From contig CATLTV010000032.1 of NCBI GenBank assembly GCA_950059285.1, positions 1-36,186 of the forward strand: a stretch of DNA of 36,186 nucleotides, read 5' to 3'. Source of the stretch: an uncultured Pseudomonadota bacterium (lineage in GTDB: Bacteria; Myxococcota_A; Bradymonadia; Bradymonadales; Bradymonadaceae). The position numbers and the translations under genes are program-made. This document shows, piece by piece, positions 23,234 to 31,439 of this stretch (position 1 is the first letter of the stretch; the number at the start of each line of letters is the position of its first letter). The notes beneath the pieces are model-generated. The model did not search any database, was not told the origin of the DNA, and saw only the letters and a program-made list of their open reading frames with translations.

Positions 23234-23356
23234 GACAGGAGTGCGGTAGGGCGATCTCTTGAGTGTAAGGGGTCAGCAAAACATCGCACCAGGCAAGTTT
23301 AGGATATTCCAGAGCTCTCCTGAAGAGGAGGGCCACAGAATGGATTGAGAATACAG

Positions 23357-23734
23357 ATGGGTAAGCAAAGTAATAAAGCAAGCAGCGCGAACAAAGCGAC
23401 TCAGAAGCTTGTACGCATCGCTCCACAGAAGGTACGCCTGGTTGTGGATCTGATTCGTGGCAAGGGAGTTGATGAAGCGTTGAACATTTTGCAGTTCACA
23501 GCCAAGCGAGCCGCACCAGTCGTGAGCAAGCTTGTTGAGAATGCGATGAACAACATTGAAAGAAGCGACGCGTTTGACTGGGACATCGACGACCTGTATG
23601 TGTCTGAGGTGTATGTGGATGAGGGCCCGACATTGCGTCGATTCAAGCCTCGTGCACAGGGTCGCGCAACGCGTATCAACAAGCGTACAAGCCACATCAC
23701 TGTGGTGTTGGAGTCACGAAAGGCAGACGCCTGA
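23357..23734 (+). CDS. rplV: 50S ribosomal protein L22
   Basis: L22 (125 residues) lines the exit tunnel with its beta-hairpin loop. '[18 protein letters not shown]', '[10 protein letters not shown]' and the hairpin '[20 protein letters not shown]' are present. The ATG at 23357 is preferred; an in-frame TTG at 23345 is nearer to the GAGGAGG at 23325-23331 and remains possible. A CTCCT/AGGAG stem in the spacer could hide that purine-rich site. Confidence 0.93.
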   Translation: MGKQSNKASSANKATQKLVRIAPQKVRLVVDLIRGKGVDEALNILQFTAKRAAPVVSKLVENAMNNIERSDAFDWDIDDLYVSEVYVDEGPTLRRFKPRAQGRATRINKRTSHITVVLESRKADA

Positions 23735-23752
23735 GAGAAGGTGTCTCTGAAG

Positions 23753-23780
23753 GGGCAGCAAGTCGCCAGCGACGCTGCCC
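23753..23780 (+). promoter_or_regulatory. Two-helix hairpin before rpsC
   Basis: GGGCAGC (23753-23759) pairs with GCTGCCC (23774-23780); inside, GTCG/CGAC (23762-23765 with 23770-23773) closes a CCAG loop, with an AA bulge between helices. It ends 6 nt before the GAGGAGGT of rpsC. Confidence 0.5.
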
Positions 23781-23799
23781 TGATATGAGGAGGTAAGTT

Positions 23800-24444
23800 T
23801 TGGGTCAGAAAGTTCATCCTACAGGATTTCGCCTTGGAGTGACCAAATATTGGAACTCCAAATGGTACGGCGAGAAGAACTATGCACAGTGGTTGTACGA
23901 AGATCTCAAGTTGAAGGAGTATATCTCCAAGGACCTTTCACACGCAGGTGTGAGCAAGGTTGAGATTGAGCGTATGGCAAACAAGGTCAAGATCACAATC
24001 CACACAGCCAAGCCAGGTATTGTCATTGGTAAGCGTGGAGCAGGCATCGAAGATTTGAAAGGTCGTCTTAAGAGCCTTACAGATTCCGACGTGTTCTTGA
24101 ACATCCAGGAAGTCCGTAAGCCCGATCTCGATGCAACACTTGTTGCACAGGGTATCGCGCAGCAACTTGAGCGCCGCGTCAGCTTCCGTCGTGCGATGAA
24201 GAAGAGCGTTCAGACAGCAATGAAGCTTGGTGCCAAGGGTATCCGCGTGAACTGCTCCGGCCGCCTTGGTGGTGCTGAGATGAGCCGTCGTGAGTGGTAT
24301 CTTGAAGGTCGAGTGCCATTGCACACCTTGCGAGCCGACATTGACTACGGTTTCGCAGAAGCCTCCACAACCTATGGTATCATTGGTGTGAAGGTATGGA
24401 TCTTCAAGGGAGAGATCCTTGATGGCGAAGCGCTCTACTCATAA
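23800..24444 (+). CDS. rpsC: 30S ribosomal protein S3
   Basis: S3 (214 residues) is at the mRNA entry channel and has helicase-related contacts. The [12 protein letters not shown] start, KH-domain loop 'IGKRGAGIE' and '[20 protein letters not shown]' are intact. The start codon is TTG at 23800: it sits 5 nt after GAGGAGGT, the next residues are the conserved GQKVHP, and no ATG fits. The C-terminal tail after 'VWIFKGEIL' is short, as in many bacteria. Confidence 0.96.
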   Translation: MGQKVHPTGFRLGVTKYWNSKWYGEKNYAQWLYEDLKLKEYISKDLSHAGVSKVEIERMANKVKITIHTAKPGIVIGKRGAGIEDLKGRLKSLTDSDVFLNIQEVRKPDLDATLVAQGIAQQLERRVSFRRAMKKSVQTAMKLGAKGIRVNCSGRLGGAEMSRREWYLEGRVPLHTLRADIDYGFAEASTTYGIIGVKVWIFKGEILDGEALYS

Positions 24445-24684
24445 GCGTTAAGGGGCAACAGGGCCATGTTGACGTGGCACCTGGGCCAAAAATCGGGGCA
24501 GATCAAAAAAGATCGCCCCGATCGCTTGTCTTGAGTCGTGTGATGGTGTAGAGACGCACGAAGATTTTGTGCGCGCCAACGGTGAGAGCGCAAGCGTCCT
24601 GGATAGCAGATGATTCTGTGGTCCAGGAGAGTAGAGAGAATTAAGAAAGAAGAATGCGAAAGCATCAAGCAAGAGAGATAAATC
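24445..24684 (+). other. Structured rpsC-rplP spacer
   Basis: These 240 nt contain no gene, although rpsC and rplP are usually adjacent. Two hairpins stand out: GCCATG/CGTGGC (24463-24468 with 24473-24478, TTGA loop) and a 12-bp stem with one bulged A (24492-24504 with 24511-24522, A6 loop). Neither is followed by a T-tract. The region just before rplP is purine-rich. Confidence 0.5.
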
Positions 24685-25101
24685 ATGCTTAGTCCAAAGA
24701 GAGTCCGATGGCGTAAGACGCAGAAGGGCCGTATGAAAGGAAAAGCCATGCGAGGAAACTCGGTGGAATTCGGTTCCTACGGGCTGGTTGCGATGGAGCC
24801 AAGCCGCATTACAGCGCGCCAGATTGAGGCAGCTCGTATTGCGATGAACCGCTACATCAAGCGTGGTGGTAAGATCTGGATCCGCGTTTTCCCTCACAAG
24901 CCAATCACACGCAAGCCTGCTGAAACTCGTATGGGTAAAGGTAAAGGTTCCCCTGAAGAATGGGTTGCTATTGTGAAGCCTGGCAAGGTGATGTACGAGA
25001 TTGACGGTGTGCCAAGAGAAGTTGCTCAGGAAGCAATGCGTCTTGCAGGTCACAAGCTGCCAATCAAGACCAAGTTTATTGTGCGAGGTGAAGGGCTATG
25101 A
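24685..25101 (+). CDS. rplP: 50S ribosomal protein L16
   Basis: L16 (138 residues) is near the A-site tRNA elbow of the large subunit. '[19 protein letters not shown]', '[20 protein letters not shown]' and '[14 protein letters not shown]' (with the Arg that is hydroxylated in some species) are present. The length is standard. It overlaps rpmC by 4 nt (ATGA), so the two are coupled. Confidence 0.97.
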   Translation: MLSPKRVRWRKTQKGRMKGKAMRGNSVEFGSYGLVAMEPSRITARQIEAARIAMNRYIKRGGKIWIRVFPHKPITRKPAETRMGKGKGSPEEWVAIVKPGKVMYEIDGVPREVAQEAMRLAGHKLPIKTKFIVRGEGL

Positions 25102-25295
25102 AAGCTTCCGAATTGAAAGGTAAAAGTGCAGGAGAGCTCGTTGAGCTTGAGCGTCAGTTGCGCGACGAGCTGTTTCGTCTTCGTATGAAGCACTACAGCG
25201 GTCAGCTTCAGAGTGTGTCTGAGCTTCGTAAAAAGCGTCGTGCGATTGCACGCGTGAAGACGGTGCAGAGCCAGCTTAAGAATCAGGCATCCTGA
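25098..25295 (+). CDS. rpmC: 50S ribosomal protein L29
   Basis: L29 (65 residues) is a small two-helix protein near the tunnel exit, next to L23. '[24 protein letters not shown]' style helices and '[13 protein letters not shown]' are typical, as is its place between L16 and S17. Its start overlaps the rplP stop. Confidence 0.96.
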   Translation: MKASELKGKSAGELVELERQLRDELFRLRMKHYSGQLQSVSELRKKRRAIARVKTVQSQLKNQAS

Positions 25296-25416
25296 ACAAG
25301 ATATAGAAGTGGGGTCAGCATCAGGTATGCTACTGGCCCATAAATTAGTGTGGACAACAAGAAGACACATCATGGCCTGATTTTAGAAGATCAGGGGAGT
25401 GATGTCAGGAGAAGAT

Positions 25417-25701
25417 ATGGCGAGCGATAAGACTGCAGCCAAGCCACGTGGGCACCGCAAGACACGCATCGGCTATGTCGAGAGCGACAAAATGGATAAG
25501 ACCATTGTCGTATCGGTGGTCAGGCGTTACAGGCACCCCAAGTACAAAAAATTCGTCAAAGAGCGTACCCGTTACAAGGCGCATGACGAAGTGAACGAGT
25601 GCGCTGTAGGCGACAAGGTTTTGATCGAGGAGACACGTCCTCTCTCCAAGCAGAAGCGCTGGAGGGTGAAAGAGATCCTTGAGAAAGCACCTATTGTGTA
25701 A
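25417..25701 (+). CDS. rpsQ: 30S ribosomal protein S17
   Basis: S17 (94 residues) is an OB-fold protein of early 30S assembly. '[16 protein letters not shown]', '[22 protein letters not shown]' and '[17 protein letters not shown]' identify it. The start at 25417 has AGGAGA 5 nt upstream. In-frame codons at 25399 and 25402 are less well placed. It is 121 nt from rpmC, a gap that includes a CCTGAT/ATCAGG hairpin. Confidence 0.95.
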   Translation: MASDKTAAKPRGHRKTRIGYVESDKMDKTIVVSVVRRYRHPKYKKFVKERTRYKAHDEVNECAVGDKVLIEETRPLSKQKRWRVKEILEKAPIV

Positions 25702-26051
25702 GTTCGAATAAAGAGCTTGATATGCGGAAGTAAACCGTGTAGTTCAAGCGAGCTTTGTGGTCGAGTATGAGCTTGAGAGAGTTCCAGGCGACAGGGTTAC
25801 AGAAGAAGATAAAAAGCAGTCATGTGCTACCTGAACGATCCTTGTGCTATGTAAGTCACATCTTCTTACATGAATCAAACAAGATGAGACTGCATATGCA
25901 GCAGGGCTGAGTGTTCGGGAGCATACATGGTATTCATAGGCCATCTGTCATCCCCTCGGGAATGAGAAGAGGGTCGCTTTTATGTGGTGAGGCGTCCTGG
26001 TTTGATACGGTGGCGAACCCATCACATCACGTAAGTGAAGAGAGGTCTAAA
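25702..26051 (+). other. rpsQ-rplN spacer with hairpin
   Basis: These 350 nt contain no gene I can support; a frame from 25911 joins rplN but is not conserved in kind. The clearest structure is ATGTAAG/CTTACAT (25849-25855 with 25865-25871, 9-nt loop). A 12-nt palindrome, CTGCATATGCAG, lies about 20 nt later. The purpose of this long gap is unclear, since rpsQ and rplN are normally close together. Confidence 0.45.
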
Positions 26052-26420
26052 ATGATTCAAATGCAGACCCAGCTTGAGGTGGCAGATAACTCAGGCGCTA
26101 AAAAGGTTCAGTGCATCAAAGTTCTTGGCGGTTCCAAACGCCGTTATGCGTCCATTGGCGATACAATCATCGTGTCCGTCAAGGAGGCTCTTCCTGGCTC
26201 CAAGGTCAAGAAAGGCGATGTGCGCCGAGCAGTTGTGGTGCGCACAAAGAAAGAGGTTGCTCGTCCTGACGGCACCTACATCCGTTTTGACGACAACGCA
26301 GCTGTGTTGATCAACCTTCAGCATGAGCCAGTCGGCACACGTATCTTTGGTCCTGTGGCCAGAGAGCTTCGTGCCAAGGACTACATGCGTATTGTGAGTC
26401 TTGCGCCGGAAGTCCTCTAA
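26052..26420 (+). CDS. rplN: 50S ribosomal protein L14
   Basis: L14 (122 residues) forms an intersubunit bridge and is the docking site of the silencing factor RsfS. The '[17 protein letters not shown]' start, '[14 protein letters not shown]' and '[12 protein letters not shown]' are intact. The start at 26052 is the normal family start, with AGAGGT upstream. Confidence 0.97.
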   Translation: MIQMQTQLEVADNSGAKKVQCIKVLGGSKRRYASIGDTIIVSVKEALPGSKVKKGDVRRAVVVRTKKEVARPDGTYIRFDDNAAVLINLQHEPVGTRIFGPVARELRAKDYMRIVSLAPEVL

Positions 26421-26464
26421 GACAACATTTCATTCAGTACACGATTTTTTGAGGAGACAGTGCC

Positions 26465-26854
26465 ATGCACGTCAAAATGAAAGATACAGTTGTCCTCCTC
26501 TCAGGCAAGGACAAGGGAACAACGGGTGAGATCATCGCAATTGATCACGCCAAGAATCGCGTCAAAGTGGCGCGTCGCAATATCATTGTGAAGCACAAGA
26601 AGCCTAACCCCATCACAGGTGAAGCAGGAAACCGTCTTGAAGTTGAAGGCTGGTTGGACTCTTCCAATGTGGCTCTCTACAATGAAGAGCTTGGGAAAGG
26701 CGAGCGCACAAGCAACCGCTATGTGGGCAAAGACGGCGAGCTCTTCGCGAGCAAGCCTGCAGCAAAAGCAAGCTTTGGCGACGCAGCTCCTGCCACGATC
26801 AAAAAAGTGCGCGTTGGAAAGAAGAGCAACCATGTCTATGGTGCTACTGAGTAA
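26465..26854 (+). CDS. rplX: 50S ribosomal protein L24
   Basis: L24 (129 residues) starts 50S assembly. The KOW motif region 'MKDTVVLLSGKDKGTTGEI' is followed by 'RRNIIVKHKKPNP'. The protein is longer than the typical 100-105; the C-terminal third includes an Ala/Lys-rich stretch after 'FASKPAAKA'. GAGGAG lies about 8 nt before the ATG. A terminator follows 23 nt after the stop. Confidence 0.95.
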   Translation: MHVKMKDTVVLLSGKDKGTTGEIIAIDHAKNRVKVARRNIIVKHKKPNPITGEAGNRLEVEGWLDSSNVALYNEELGKGERTSNRYVGKDGELFASKPAAKASFGDAAPATIKKVRVGKKSNHVYGATE

Positions 26855-26877
26855 GACGCAGCTGCAATCGTTTTAAG

Positions 26878-26915
26878 AAAAAGGCCATCACCTGGAGACA
26901 GGTGGTGGCCTTTTT
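26878..26915 (+). terminator. Intrinsic terminator after rplX
   Basis: A 17-bp stem with one G-T pair (26878-26894 with 26899-26915) closes a GAGA (GNRA) loop and ends in TTTTT. It would end the S10 transcription unit in the middle of the normal spc operon. Confidence 0.85.
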
Positions 26916-26978
26916 CTTTGTGTGCTCTTTTTGATGCGTAGGATGTGCTAAACATTTGAAAACGATCAAAGAACAAGC

Positions 26979-27007
26979 TTGACAGCCATCCTTAGTTTCG
27001 ATATCAG
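26979..27007 (+). promoter_or_regulatory. Promoter upstream of rplE
   Basis: Consensus TTGACA (26979-26984) and TATCAG (27002-27007) are 17 nt apart. It follows the rplX terminator, so transcription can restart here. The start is expected near 27014, only about 12 nt before the hairpin at 27026. Confidence 0.6.
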
Positions 27008-27025
27008 TGCTCGCCCCCGGAGTTC

Positions 27026-27067
27026 CGATGAGCCCTCCGCATCTTATTGGAGGTTCATCGTTTTTTT
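27026..27067 (+). terminator. Attenuator-like terminator in the rplE leader
   Basis: CGATGA/TCATCG (27026-27031 with 27055-27060) and CCTCC/GGAGG (27034-27038 with 27049-27053) form a stem followed directly by seven T residues (27061-27067). Because it lies just after the promoter, it would stop most transcripts early unless an alternative fold or factor prevents it. The remaining 204 nt up to rplE contain no gene. Confidence 0.65.
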
Positions 27068-27271
27068 GTGCCGGGTCCAAGATAGATGTAAATCAAGATT
27101 GCTTGGAAAAACCTTGTGGTTCATATGTTTATGGCTATGATGTGAGCGGTTTTTGTCCGCGTGTATTGTGGCCATGTGCTGTATCTGCGAGGGAAGACAC
27201 AAGATGATGTTGATATGAAAGACGTGACAGATCGGTGGTATGGAAACCTGCCGAACCCAGGAGACTAAAAC

Positions 27272-27859
27272 ATGTCGTTTTTGCTTGAAAAGTATCAGAA
27301 AGAGATCGTACCTGCTCTTATGGAGCAATACTCTTACCGTAACCCCATGATGGTCCCTCGTATCGAGAAGGTCGTGATCAACATGGGCCTTGGTGAAGCA
27401 GTTCAGAAGCCTTCCGTGATCGAGTTGGCTGTGAACGAACTTACCGCGATTACAGGTCAGAAGCCCGTGGTGACACGTGCTCGCCGCTCCATCGCTGGTT
27501 TTAAGCTTCGTGAAGGTATGCCTATTGGTGTGAAAGTGACTCTGCGCAACCAGCGCATGTATGAGTTCCTTGAGCGTCTCTTGTATGTGGCCCTTCCTGC
27601 TGTGCGTGACTTCAAAGGCGTGAGTGATACAGCGTTTGATGGTCACGGCAACTACTCACTGGGTATCAAAGAGCAGACAATCTTCCCTGAGATTGACTAC
27701 GATCGCGTCGATACAATGCGCGGTATGAATATTACAATTGTGACCACAGCAGAGAACGATGAGCAATCACAGACATTGCTTCGTCTTGTCGGTATGCCTT
27801 TCCGTCGTCGTAAGAAGAAGGAAGAGGCTACAGCTGAAGAAGCTACTGCTGAGTCTTAA
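27272..27859 (+). CDS. rplE: 50S ribosomal protein L5
   Basis: L5 (195 residues) binds 5S rRNA in the central protuberance. '[15 protein letters not shown]', '[25 protein letters not shown]' and 'GISVTIVTTA'-like C-terminal sequence are recognisable. After the normal end near 'VGMPFRR' it has a short Lys-rich then Glu/Ala-rich tail not usual in the family. It begins a new transcription unit behind its own promoter. Confidence 0.97.
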   Translation: MSFLLEKYQKEIVPALMEQYSYRNPMMVPRIEKVVINMGLGEAVQKPSVIELAVNELTAITGQKPVVTRARRSIAGFKLREGMPIGVKVTLRNQRMYEFLERLLYVALPAVRDFKGVSDTAFDGHGNYSLGIKEQTIFPEIDYDRVDTMRGMNITIVTTAENDEQSQTLLRLVGMPFRRRKKKEEATAEEATAES

Positions 27860-28172
27860 GAAGGAGTTTGTGTAGCACCTCCTGTGCTGTGGCTAGATAA
27901 AAAATAAGGCGCTCGCCATCAGAGCGCTTTGGTCCACAGCGAGATAAAGAGGTGATGCACGAAGCCCTACGTACCCATTCCCGACGCATTCAGTTTGAGT
28001 GTGTGCTTGTGATGCATGAGCCGTGGGTATGTTGCTGTCTTGCAGGGTGCAGGTTGGCTATAATCAAAGGGTAATCAACAAGAAGTCGGAGAAGGCCTTG
28101 TAAGTGCGTGTTTGGGAAGTATTCCAGGGAGAGCACAAACGACAAGAGGAACCGTTTCGCTGGAGAAGAAAG
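27860..28172 (+). other. rplE-rpsH spacer where rpsN is normally found
   Basis: No S14 gene is present: I checked the three forward frames for the short zinc-type protein with its CxxC pairs and saw none. A clear hairpin exists: AAGGCGCTC/GAGCGCTTT (27906-27914 with 27922-27930, one G-T pair), enclosed by CTGTGG/CCACAG (27887-27892 with 27934-27939). A consensus-like TATAAT at 28059-28064 has no good -35 partner. Confidence 0.6.
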
Positions 28173-28574
28173 ATGGCATTTGTGACCGATCCGATCTCGG
28201 ATCTGCTCACCAGGATTCGTAATGCTCAACTTGCGCGTCACGCGTATGCAGAGATCCCTGGCAGCAAGATCAAGTATGAGATCACCAAAATTCTCGAGAA
28301 GCATGGCTATGTAGAGTCTACTCAGTGGCTTGATGAAGGCTACCAGGGCAAGATTCGCGTTGGCCTGCGTTACGACGAGCAGAATGCTCCAATCATCCAC
28401 AAGATTGAGCGCGTCAGTCGTCCATCTCGTCGAGTTTACGTTGGTGTGGGAGAGATCCCAAGCGTGCTGAACGGCATGGGTATCGCGATTTTGTCAACCT
28501 CACACGGGCTCGTGACTGGCAAGGAGGCGAAAGCTGCCAATGTCGGTGGTGAGTTGTTGTGCACGGTTTACTAA
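28173..28574 (+). CDS. rpsH: 30S ribosomal protein S8
   Basis: S8 (133 residues) binds the central domain of 16S rRNA and represses the spc operon in E. coli. 'TDPISDLLTRIRNA', 'RVSRPSRRVY' and 'GIAILSTSHGLVTGKEA' are diagnostic. The start at 28173 follows GGAGA by about 7 nt; an upstream in-frame GTG at 28104 would add 23 unrelated residues. Confidence 0.97.
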   Translation: MAFVTDPISDLLTRIRNAQLARHAYAEIPGSKIKYEITKILEKHGYVESTQWLDEGYQGKIRVGLRYDEQNAPIIHKIERVSRPSRRVYVGVGEIPSVLNGMGIAILSTSHGLVTGKEAKAANVGGELLCTVY

Positions 28575-28616
28575 GATCAATTAATAACACAACACGCAGC
28601 ATAGACGAGAGAGATT

Positions 28617-29150
28617 ATGAGTCGCGTAGGAAAATTGCCCATCGACATCGTCGACAAAGTCGAGGTTAAGCTTGATGGGAATCACATTACAGTCAAAGGC
28701 CCCAAGGGTGAGCTTGAGCGTACCCTCTCTGACGTCGTTGAGGTCGCTATTGAAGACAACCAGATTGTCGTCAAGCGTCCCGATGACTCAAGTCAGGCAC
28801 GTGCACACCAGGGCCTCGTCAGAAGCCTTGTTGCAAACATGGTCGAAGGCGTGAGCAAAGGTTTTGAGCGCACACTTGAGATTAACGGTGTGGGTTACCG
28901 TGCAGAGCAGAAAAGCAGCTTTGTGCGTCTTGACCTTGGTTTCAGCCACCCTATCATGTTTGAACTTCCCGAAAACGTGGATGTGGAGATCAAGGGTACA
29001 ACCTTGACCCTCAAAGGTGTGAGCAAGGAATCCGTAACTCAGGCAGCAGCGCAAATTCGCAGCTTGCGTCCCCCAGAGCCCTACAAGGGCAAGGGAATCA
29101 AGTACAGCGACGAGACCATTCGTCGTAAAGCTGGTAAGGCTGGTGGCTAA
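28617..29150 (+). CDS. rplF: 50S ribosomal protein L6
   Basis: L6 (177 residues) lies near the GTPase-associated centre. The duplicated fold is visible: 'MSRVGKLPIDI', 'VKGPKGELERTL' in the first half and 'VEIKGTTLTLKGVSKE' in the second, ending in 'PPEPYKGKGIKYSDE'. The length is standard. A purine-rich GAGAGAG precedes the ATG. It is only 42 nt from rpsH. Confidence 0.97.
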   Translation: MSRVGKLPIDIVDKVEVKLDGNHITVKGPKGELERTLSDVVEVAIEDNQIVVKRPDDSSQARAHQGLVRSLVANMVEGVSKGFERTLEINGVGYRAEQKSSFVRLDLGFSHPIMFELPENVDVEIKGTTLTLKGVSKESVTQAAAQIRSLRPPEPYKGKGIKYSDETIRRKAGKAGG

Positions 29151-29268
29151 GTTTTGGTTTGATGGCTGGGTGAACCGGTTGTTGAGTCAATCTAAATACA
29201 GTAATTCAGTCTGCTGGCACGTCAGTTGAGTAGTTGGCAGGCTCACATATACTAGAGAGGCAACTAAC

Positions 29269-29637
29269 ATGCTTCGAAGAGCACAAAGAGATAGCGCACT
29301 GCAGCGACGTAAACGTCGCGTGCGCAAAAAGGTATCGGGGACAGCAGACCGTCCTCGTATGTCGGTGTTTCGCTCAAACAAGAACATCTACGCTCAGTTG
29401 ATTGACGACATGAGCGGAGAGACACTTGCGAGTGCATCCACCATTGATGGCGAGTTGCGTGACAAAGTAGCTTCAGTGGATAAAACTGAAGCAGCTCGCG
29501 AGGTAGGAAAGCTTCTGGCATCGCGCGCACAGAGCAAAGGATTCAACAAGGTAGTCTTCGACCGAAATGGCAACCTGTACCATGGCCGTGTAGCGGCAGT
29601 GGCAGAGGGAGCTCGTGAAGGTGGACTGGAATTCTGA
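29269..29637 (+). CDS. rplR: 50S ribosomal protein L18
   Basis: L18 (122 residues) binds 5S rRNA with L5. '[35 protein letters not shown]' style N-terminus and '[26 protein letters not shown]' end are typical. A GAGAGG lies about 8 nt before the ATG. It is followed by rpsE after 9 nt. Confidence 0.97.
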   Translation: MLRRAQRDSALQRRKRRVRKKVSGTADRPRMSVFRSNKNIYAQLIDDMSGETLASASTIDGELRDKVASVDKTEAAREVGKLLASRAQSKGFNKVVFDRNGNLYHGRVAAVAEGAREGGLEF

Positions 29638-29646
29638 GGAGTCAAC

Positions 29647-30162
29647 GTGGCTTACGGACATCGTAATTCGAAAAAAGAAGAGCAAGTAGACCTTCAAGAG
29701 ACCATCGTCGCGATTAATCGTGTGGCGAAGGTTGTGAAGGGTGGTCGTCGATTCAGCTTTGGTGCAATCGTCGTGGTTGGAGATGGCAACGGACGCGTCG
29801 GCGTCGGCCATGGTAAGGCTAACGAGGTTCCCGAGGCGATCCGCAAAGCGAACCAAAAAGCGCGCGGATCTATGATCGAGGTGCCAATTATCAATGAGAC
29901 AATCCCCCACGAGATCATCGGTCGTTACGGCGCAGGCAGCGTGCTGCTCAAGCCCGCGAGCGAAGGTACTGGTGTGATCGCAGGTGGTGCTGTTCGCGCC
30001 ATCCTTGAGGCTGCTGGTGTGAGCAACATCTTGACCAAGAGCCTTGGATCAAACAACCCACACAACGTGGTGCGTGCGGTGATGAACGGTCTTGAGACCT
30101 TGGTGGACCCTGACGTCTACCGTCGTCGTCTTGGCCAGGATGTCGAGAAAGAAGACGCATAA
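29647..30162 (+). CDS. rpsE: 30S ribosomal protein S5
   Basis: S5 (171 residues) helps maintain decoding accuracy. The double-stranded RNA-binding region with '[20 protein letters not shown]' and the C-terminal '[20 protein letters not shown]' are intact. The start is GTG at 29647, supported by GAGGAG about 6 nt upstream; an ATG at the right place is absent. Confidence 0.97.
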   Translation: MAYGHRNSKKEEQVDLQETIVAINRVAKVVKGGRRFSFGAIVVVGDGNGRVGVGHGKANEVPEAIRKANQKARGSMIEVPIINETIPHEIIGRYGAGSVLLKPASEGTGVIAGGAVRAILEAAGVSNILTKSLGSNNPHNVVRAVMNGLETLVDPDVYRRRLGQDVEKEDA

Positions 30163-30173
30163 GTAAGAGCAGG

Positions 30174-30205
30174 CTGTAAGTGGGGAGAGCATTCCTCGCT
30201 TACAG
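30174..30205 (+). promoter_or_regulatory. Hairpin after rpsE
   Basis: CTGTAAG (30174-30180) pairs with CTTACAG (30199-30205), with a weaker inner GGGA/TCCT helix. It opens the 208-nt rpsE-rpmD spacer, genes that are usually adjacent. No T-tract follows. Confidence 0.4.
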
Positions 30206-30370
30206 TCTGATCGTATGAATGCTTCTTTTATGTTTATCAAGTTAATTAAAGCGTCTTGTAGACACGGCGAGCTTCCAGCAGTGAAGTTTCTCCGCGCACG
30301 GGTTGTGCGTTTGTGACGTGTCTGGATCTAAGCGTTAAGTCCGTTTGCAAGGTGCAGAGGAGAATGAATT

Positions 30371-30556
30371 ATGTCGCAAGTTAAAGTGACACTCATGAAA
30401 GGACTGTCTGGTCGTACACAGAACCAGCGTCTTACAGTTAAAGGCCTTGGGCTGCGTCGTCGTCACCACTCCGTGACACTTGAGTCCACCCCCTCCGTCA
30501 GAGGGATGATTGCAAAAGTAAGCCACCTTGTGAAGGTGGAGGAAGTGGAGGGCTAA
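30371..30556 (+). CDS. rpmD: 50S ribosomal protein L30
   Basis: L30 (61 residues) is a small two-helix, three-strand protein. '[25 protein letters not shown]' style sequence and the '[16 protein letters not shown]' end are typical. GAGGAG lies about 10 nt before the ATG. One nucleotide separates it from rplO, so the pair is coupled. Confidence 0.96.
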   Translation: MSQVKVTLMKGLSGRTQNQRLTVKGLGLRRRHHSVTLESTPSVRGMIAKVSHLVKVEEVEG

Positions 30557-30557
30557 G

Positions 30558-31034
30558 ATGGATCTTTCAACATTGAAAGCACCAAAAGGTGCAAATAAAG
30601 CGCGTAAGCGTCTTGGTCGTGGTCCTGGTTCTGGTCAGGGCAAAACAGCTGGTAAAGGTCACAAGGGTCAGAACGCTCGTGCTGGCGGTGGCGTGCGCCG
30701 TGGTTTCGAGGGTGGTCAGATGCCACTCCAGAGGAGGCTTCCAAAGCGTGGCTTCTACAACCGCTTCGCCAAAGAAGTTGCAGCTGTCAACGTGCGTGAC
30801 CTTGAGAAGTTCTTTGAAGCTGGCGACGATGTGACCCTTGAGGTCCTCGCCAAGCGTGGTCTTATTCCTGCTCGTTTTGAGGGCGACAAGCTCATCCTCA
30901 AAGTCGATTACGTCAAGGTTCTTGGCGACGGTGAATTGAGCAAGAAGATGACAGTTCACGCGCACAAGTTCAGCAAATCAGCAGTGAGCAAGATCGAAGC
31001 CGCTGGTGGTAGCGCTCAGGTGGTCGAAGGCTAG
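30558..31034 (+). CDS. rplO: 50S ribosomal protein L15
   Basis: L15 (158 residues) is a late 50S assembly protein. The Gly/Lys/Arg-rich N-terminus with '[19 protein letters not shown]' and '[18 protein letters not shown]' is diagnostic. The globular C-terminal half ends in '[10 protein letters not shown]'. It closes this block; the next gene, secY, is 405 nt away behind its own candidate promoter. Confidence 0.97.
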   Translation: MDLSTLKAPKGANKARKRLGRGPGSGQGKTAGKGHKGQNARAGGGVRRGFEGGQMPLQRRLPKRGFYNRFAKEVAAVNVRDLEKFFEAGDDVTLEVLAKRGLIPARFEGDKLILKVDYVKVLGDGELSKKMTVHAHKFSKSAVSKIEAAGGSAQVVEG

Positions 31035-31230
31035 AGCCTTTAACATTACTGCCTGGTCAGTAAGTGCTTGAGTAGGGAAGGATGGGCAGCGTGAGTAGAG
31101 CCAATTGAGGGTCGCTTATGCAGTTCATCCTTCCTTACGCTTTGGCGGTTTTTTAAGGATGCATGCCTTGGTTGTGTGGGTGAATTAAAAAACTTGCTTT
31201 CGTTAAGTTTGAGAGCATGTTCTGGGCAGT

Positions 31231-31259
31231 TTGCACTTGTGTGATACTGGTGCTATGTT
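31231..31259 (+). promoter_or_regulatory. Candidate promoter of secY
   Basis: TTGCAC (31231-31236) and TATGTT (31254-31259) are 17 nt apart, and TG one base before the -10 forms an extended -10. The predicted start, near 31266, coincides with the following hairpin. Confidence 0.5.
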
Positions 31260-31264
31260 GCGCG

Positions 31265-31283
31265 CTCTCCACCTGCTGGAGAG
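31265..31283 (+). promoter_or_regulatory. Hairpin at the predicted 5' end of the secY mRNA
   Basis: CTCTCCA (31265-31271) pairs perfectly with TGGAGAG (31277-31283) around CCTGC. As in the str leader, it would form the very beginning of the transcript. Confidence 0.45.
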
Positions 31284-31439
31284 TTAAACCGTGTGAAATA
31301 AGAATAAAAAATGCTCTGCTGACACACCTCTGACATGCTCATGTCATGTGGGTATGGTGTATCAAGGGGTGATGTTGCTGCCTTGAGAATGTAAACATGA
31401 CTGGCAGCGCTGTAGTTATAAGAAAGAGGGTCAAAGACC

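Larger units (their letters stand above)
26855..27271 (+). other. rplX-rplE spacer, 417 nt
   Basis: This spacer contains the rplX terminator, a promoter and the attenuator-like element. No protein gene is supported; a 66-codon frame starting at 27007 runs through the terminator hairpin. Downstream of 27068 I see no strong structure. Confidence 0.7.
31035..31439 (+). other. rplO-secY spacer, 405 nt
   Basis: No gene is present. A 13-bp stem with one G-T pair (31072-31084 with 31126-31138) encloses about 41 nt and is followed, 10 nt later, by six T residues (31149-31154), so it may terminate the preceding unit. A candidate promoter (31231-31259), a hairpin and a palindrome (31331-31346, TGACATG-CT-CATGTCA) follow. 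Confidence 0.55.

Noticed and set aside
27007-27207. 66-codon + strand frame in the rplX-rplE spacer
   Set aside because: It overlaps the promoter -10 and the attenuator hairpin and resembles no protein family.
27860-28172. A short zinc-type S14 gene overlooked because of its size
   Set aside because: No frame contains the two CxxC pairs or the conserved basic start.
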